The notes beneath the pieces were generated by a model. It was given only the letters and a program-made list of their open reading frames with translations. It searched no databases and was not told the DNA's origin. A stretch of 64,000 bases of DNA, taken from assembly GCF_900116345.1 (NCBI RefSeq), contig NZ_FPAH01000005.1, forward strand, positions 44,721-108,720, given 5' to 3'. Both the position numbers and the translations under genes were made by a program. This DNA comes from Succinivibrio dextrinosolvens. Lineage in GTDB: Bacteria > Pseudomonadota > Gammaproteobacteria > Enterobacterales > Succinivibrionaceae. Positions 60,808-64,000 of this stretch are shown here, in pieces; within the stretch, counting starts at the first letter, position 1; the number at the start of each line of letters is the position of its first letter.

Positions 60808-62448
60808 TCAGCTTCTGTAAGAGCCTTTTTGCGAAAACACTGGCTTATAGGCAGTAATCTGTCGTTTGCTCTTGGCTCCGTTAAATACGCAGGCTATCTG
60901 GAGAAGTTCTCTATCTCCAAGATTCTCAAGGCCATAGCCCTTTTCTATGATCTGATTTTCTGCCTCTTCAAGTTTCTTTTGCTCTTCACTTTCTTCTGTT
61001 GTGTACTTCAGTTCAATCACCACCCTGCGTTTTGGGAAGTTTACAAGAATGTCACTTCTACCCTTAGAGTTATGCTGTTCTACTCTTACATCATGATCTT
61101 TTCCTAAAAGGTATACTTGTAGCAGAGCTCTTAGAACAGATTCGTCATTTACAGGATATTTATCATAGGATAAAGCTGCTAATACGCTGTTGAATAGGGT
61201 GATGATATCTTCAGTAGTGCCATGTTCAAGAACATACCTTTTGCCATTGGCGTATGGAGAAACATTCTTTTCAAAGACACTTAGACTTAAAAGTGAAAAT
61301 AAAGCCGATCTTACCTCACGGTTCGCTGCACCTAAGATAACATCCTCATTTCGATCTATTTCTGATTTTAAAGTCAGGTATCCAGTCTGACACATCAGTA
61401 CACTCTCATTGATCTCAATAAGGGAAGTTGGGTTCATAAAATCATTATAGGGAATTGAAATTTCTGAAGTTAGAAGCTTCTCTATATTAAGATCATGAGA
61501 TTTCATGTAGTTCATAAGAATAGATGGTAGACCTCCGACGTCGTACCAGTAATCCCCAAACCTGACCGTTCTTTTCTCATATATATCCTGTAAAAAGCCA
61601 TTAACAGAATATGTGGAGAATACTTTATTATTATTGAATTCATCAAAGCAGTAGCTGTCATAATGATCAGCCATTCTATCGATAATATTTTCTATTTCAG
61701 AATCTGTAACGCTTTCTGGTGCTTTGTTTTTCTCAAAAGCTACACCAAGTTTGAGATAATCTAAATAGAAGTGTTTTATCTCATCGCGAGTGAAACCTAT
61801 CAGCTTAGAATAGGCACTATTGTAGCTTAAATCCTTAATATCAGAACCAACAGAGAAGATTGATACATCCTTGAGTCGGGTTACTCCTGTTACAGCAAGG
61901 AATCTAATCGCCTTTTTACCCTTTATTGCTCCATAAAAATCTCTGATACAGATCCTGAACTCCTCGTACAATTCTGGATTATTAATATTGGCTGTCAGCT
62001 GACGATCATATTCGTCAATAAGAAGAACGATCTGCATCTGATCTGGCATGACTGTAAAAATATTTCTTATCAGATTACCCGGCTCGTTGTCGTCAGTATA
62101 GTCTGTAATTTTGTTGAGTCTTGCGAAATCACGAAGTGGCTGACATAAACTTTTTTTAAATGCATCTAAATCTGTAGCAGAGTATTCAAGAAAACTTAAA
62201 TGAAGAACATGGTATATATCCTGATCCCATTTATCGTAAATCCAGGTACCTTTAAAAAAAGGTTCAACTCCTTTTTCAAAGAGAGTCCCTATGGTGTTAA
62301 GTGTAAGCGATTTTCCAAAACGGCGAGGGCGTGAAAAGAATACTCTCTCATGATTATTTATCAGATTATATATATATTCTGTTTTATCTACGTAGATATA
62401 TCTATCTCCAAAATTTTCTATATTCTCTGATACTGATATTCTTTTCAT
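60808..62448 (-). CDS. AAA-ATPase with C-terminal PD-(D/E)XK nuclease-like domain
   Basis: 546 residues from the ATG at 62448 (AGAGG 7 bases upstream). The N-terminal AAA-ATPase-like domain has the family P-loop FFSRPRRFGKSLTL (residues ~38-50) and Walker B VLLIDEYDRQL. The C-terminal domain reads KGRSDILVNFPKRRVVIELKY, an intact PD-(D/E)XK pattern (Asp, then Glu-x-Lys). Such genes occur in many copies in gut bacteria; a defence, toxin or mobile-element role has been suggested but no function is established. The stop lies in a short repeat noted at 60791. Confidence 0.82.
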   Translation of the reverse strand: MKRISVSENIENFGDRYIYVDKTEYIYNLINNHERVFFSRPRRFGKSLTLNTIGTLFEKGVEPFFKGTWIYDKWDQDIYHVLHLSFLEYSATDLDAFKKSLCQPLRDFARLNKITDYTDDNEPGNLIRNIFTVMPDQMQIVLLIDEYDRQLTANINNPELYEEFRICIRDFYGAIKGKKAIRFLAVTGVTRLKDVSIFSVGSDIKDLSYNSAYSKLIGFTRDEIKHFYLDYLKLGVAFEKNKAPESVTDSEIENIIDRMADHYDSYCFDEFNNNKVFSTYSVNGFLQDIYEKRTVRFGDYWYDVGGLPSILMNYMKSHDLNIEKLLTSEISIPYNDFMNPTSLIEINESVLMCQTGYLTLKSEIDRNEDVILGAANREVRSALFSLLSLSVFEKNVSPYANGKRYVLEHGTTEDIITLFNSVLAALSYDKYPVNDESVLRALLQVYLLGKDHDVRVEQHNSKGRSDILVNFPKRRVVIELKYTTEESEEQKKLEEAENQIIEKGYGLENLGDRELLQIACVFNGAKSKRQITAYKPVFSQKGSYRS

Positions 62449-62873
62449 TGTCAAACCTCTGATCTGTATAAATCCATTATACAGGATTTGTTTTCTTGTT
62501 TATTTTTAAATAGGTGAACTTGCGGAGTAACGCTGTACTTCTTCGGTCGAATTCTTCGGCAGAATAAGTGTCGACAATAGGATATTCTTTGATAAAAATA
62601 GTATCAGACAGGATCTATAACAAGCTGTTTTATAACATTTTAAATGTTGATGTTACTATGAAATATACATTATGTGAGATTTTTCTCAATGGGGACAGAT
62701 TTACTTTTATGTACTTAAAAGTACGTGAACTTGGCAGGTGAAATTAGGCTTCATGTAAGATTTTTTTTCTGTTCTTTTAGCTTTATTGGTAATTGTTAAA
62801 TATTTAGTACCTAGTTCCATCCCCGCATAAATAGTACGATCTTAGCAAATTATTAGTTTGCTAAGGAGTCACT
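62449..62873. other. Intergenic region before the IS66-type genes
   Basis: 425 bp without an ORF. It contains a 14-bp palindrome GTACTTAAAAGTAC (62711-62724), followed at 62729 by sequence resembling that at 60791, and near its end a hairpin at the first transposition ORF. The left end of the IS element should lie here, but I see no certain terminal repeat. Confidence 0.5.
62841..62868 (+). promoter_or_regulatory. Hairpin covering the first IS ORF's ribosome site
   Basis: CTTAGCAAA (62841-62849) and TTTGCTAAG (62857-62865) form a perfect 9-bp stem whose 3' side includes the first half of the AAGGAG ribosome site (62863-62868). It could damp translation from read-through transcripts. Confidence 0.6.
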
Positions 62874-63134
62874 ATGAGTAGCATAGATCCCGATGTAGTT
62901 AAAAATATTGTAAAAGATATTATAACCTCACAACTGTCTTCGTACCAAATCGCCTATAAATATCATTTGTCAAAGAATACTATTGACCGCCTTGGTCTCT
63001 CTCATCTGGGTGAAGTTATCTACAACCAAAAAGAGAAACTAGCTTTTGAAGCTCTGATTGAACAAATCAAAGTGCTAAAGAATCAGGGATTCTCTGTAAC
63101 TAAGATGTATGAGCATCTAGGTATCTCCAAATAA
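62874..63134 (+). CDS. Probable IS66-type TnpA-like small HTH protein
   Basis: 86 residues with a helix-turn-helix-like segment (SSYQIAYKYHLSKNTIDRL) and a second one at the C-terminus (GFSVTKMYEHLGISK). First of three tightly spaced small ORFs (3-bp gaps) whose third member resembles IS66 TnpB; by position it corresponds to the DNA-binding half of TnpA. AAGGAG lies 5 bases upstream. Family assignment rests on context and is tentative. Confidence 0.5.
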   Translation: MSSIDPDVVKNIVKDIITSQLSSYQIAYKYHLSKNTIDRLGLSHLGEVIYNQKEKLAFEALIEQIKVLKNQGFSVTKMYEHLGISK

Positions 63135-63137
63135 ACG

Positions 63138-63437
63138 ATGTTTAAGATCGTTAACAGGTATGAAACTGATCGTAAGGAGCAGGTTCAGGTTATCTCAGTC
63201 GAGCATCCAGAGTCCAATCAGGAGATTTCTGAGCAGACCTCACTTTTCCCTCTTATAGAAAATGGAGAGTCAATGAGGCGCAACAACTTTTACAGACACA
63301 ATAGATACAGGAACAATGTCAGCTCAGATTCTGATTACGCCCGAATCCAGTTGAATGGCGTTCAGCTGTCATTTAATCCCAAACCGCCACAAATCTGGGA
63401 GACTGTTAACAAGATTATGAGCTTGATGCAGGAGTAA
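63138..63437 (+). CDS. Second small ORF of the IS66-type element
   Basis: 99 residues. The N-terminal 70 residues are polar with no recognised domain; the end (ARIQLNGVQLSFNPKPPQIWETVNKIM) resembles the C-terminus of IS66 TnpA. This suggests a TnpA split over two ORFs in this subgroup. Spaced 3 bp from both neighbours. Confidence 0.45.
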   Translation: MFKIVNRYETDRKEQVQVISVEHPESNQEISEQTSLFPLIENGESMRRNNFYRHNRYRNNVSSDSDYARIQLNGVQLSFNPKPPQIWETVNKIMSLMQE

Positions 63438-63440
63438 CCC

Positions 63441-63630
63441 ATGTCAATATTATCATCAACCGGAAAAATCGTCCTTATAAAAGAGCCTGTCTCAGGTCGT
63501 TTTGGTATGCCACGCCTGATGGCAAAGCTTGCCTCTAATTCTTTGAAGGATAATTGGGACGGTGAATCAGAAATAACTATCATTACTTTTAACGGGAAAA
63601 GATCTATTGCTAAGGTCTTGAAATACGAGA
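63441..63630 (+). pseudogene. Truncated IS66-type tnpB
   Basis: The reading frame begins MSILSSTGKIVLIKEPVSGRFGMPRL and runs to FNGKRSIAKVLKYE, matching the IS66 TnpB pattern (PV..R.GM..L, then F..(R/K)R...K.LKY). At 63630 homology stops: the sequence turns into the reverse complement of a second tnpB copy, and the frame only closes at 63722 by reading that copy antisense. tnpC is missing. Confidence 0.65.
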
Positions 63631-63650
63631 TCTCGTATTTCAAGACCTTA
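63611..63650. repeat. Perfect 40-bp palindrome at an inverted IS junction
   Basis: Bases 63611-63630 (TAAGGTCTTGAAATACGAGA) are followed directly by their exact reverse complement with no spacer. It marks the junction between two inverted tnpB fragments. Confidence 0.97.
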
Positions 63651-63706
63651 CAGATTGTCCTCTTGCGGTTAAACGTCACCAGCGTGATTTCTTTTGTCGG
63701 ATCCCT
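63631..63706 (-). pseudogene. Inverted fragment of a second IS66-type tnpB
   Basis: Read on the minus strand, the stretch gives RDPTKEITLVTFNRKRTICKVLKYE, aligned with the plus copy's SEITIITFNGKRSIAKVLKYE. About half of the codons differ outside the shared 20-bp arm, so this is a separate, diverged copy and not a simple foldback of the first. A stop precedes it about nine codons upstream. Confidence 0.6.
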
Positions 63707-63922
63707 GTTTATTCCTATATAGTGACAGCTCGGATGTCAAGCATTTTGTAAAACTTTTTGACTAGCGCTGTCCCTTGCCGAACTTTAATCATAACTTATT
63801 GTTTATTCAGGCATTGTTTGTCTGATTTTTATTCATTTCCAGACAATAAAAATATATTGGAAGCTAATCCAATTATATCTTCGGTTAGGATCAATTGCCT
63901 ATAGGCAGGATCAATCTTTCTG
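63707..63922. other. Non-coding end region
   Basis: No ORF is seen. It holds a 12-bp palindrome TGCCTATAGGCA near 63896 flanked by GGATCAA direct repeats, possibly an IS or gene-end hairpin. Confidence 0.4.
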
Positions 63923-64000
63923 CTATAAATTTTCCTTCTTAAGGTAACGCATCCTGTATTTTGAACCATTTACTTTCGGTCTATTACCTACAACAAATGA
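63923..64000 (-). CDS. Possible C-terminus of a gene continuing beyond the window
   Basis: The minus strand is open for 25 codons from the window edge to a TAG at 63925-63923, encoding a basic tail (GNRPKVNGSKYRMRYLKKE) that resembles a transposase C-terminus. The other two frames close quickly. Too short to identify. Confidence 0.3.
   Translation of the reverse strand, partial: SFVVGNRPKVNGSKYRMRYLKKENL

Noticed and set aside
63441..63722. Intact 93-codon tnpB
   Set aside because: Homology ends at 63630; the remaining codons read an inverted second copy on its antisense strand.

Overview
The window reads as a chromosomal segment of a low-GC gammaproteobacterium. Gene order is that of Enterobacterales/Aeromonadales (nadB | rpoE-rseA-rseB-lepA-lepB-rnc-era-recO; rlmD-relA; pyrG; ftsB-ispD-ispF; nlpD-rpoS | mutS; recA-recX-alaS-csrA-tRNA-Ser-tRNA-Arg; bamD | rluD-pgeF-clpB), but these blocks are compressed: rseC, pdxJ, mazG, eno, truD, surE and pcm are absent from their usual places. 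With the many DUF115/Maf-type proteins and a PD-(D/E)XK AAA-ATPase of the kind common in gut anaerobes, a Succinivibrionaceae-like host is my best guess; this is inference, no marker was searched.

Layout. 1-7.7 kb: partial LTA-synthase-like sulfatase, AraC regulator, MscK-type channel, nadB. 8-10.3 kb: sigma-E operon with a recognisable sigma-E promoter. 10.3-25.5 kb: translation, membrane-export, rRNA/tRNA maturation, stringent response, isoprenoid and division genes, ending with rpoS. 25.5-36.2 kb: mutS, recA-recX-alaS-csrA, three tRNAs, dnaB, alr. 36.2-47.5 kb: first Maf-like gene, nadC, prfB with its programmed frameshift, lysS, dapA, trmB, then amgK-murU (cell-wall MurNAc recycling) followed by two DjlA-like co-chaperones. 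47.5-55.9 kb: deaminase, rluA, bamD, an IscB locus, rluD-pgeF-clpB (clpB behind a sigma-32 promoter). 55.9-64 kb is accessory: two divergent Maf-like genes, hairpin repeats, an AAA-ATPase/nuclease-fold protein, and the remains of an IS66-type element joined to a second, inverted copy through a perfect 40-bp palindrome.

Most notable: a stand-alone, apparently intact IscB (RuvC + HNH, the ancestor-type relative of Cas9) at 50228-51451, with about 300 bp of highly structured non-coding DNA directly upstream that fits an omega-RNA. It sits exactly between bamD and rluD, which are direct neighbours in related bacteria, and no transposase is nearby. Other points of interest are a CsrA with altered RNA-contact residues, a lepB start whose Shine-Dalgarno is separated from the ATG by a hairpin, and three scattered Maf paralogues.
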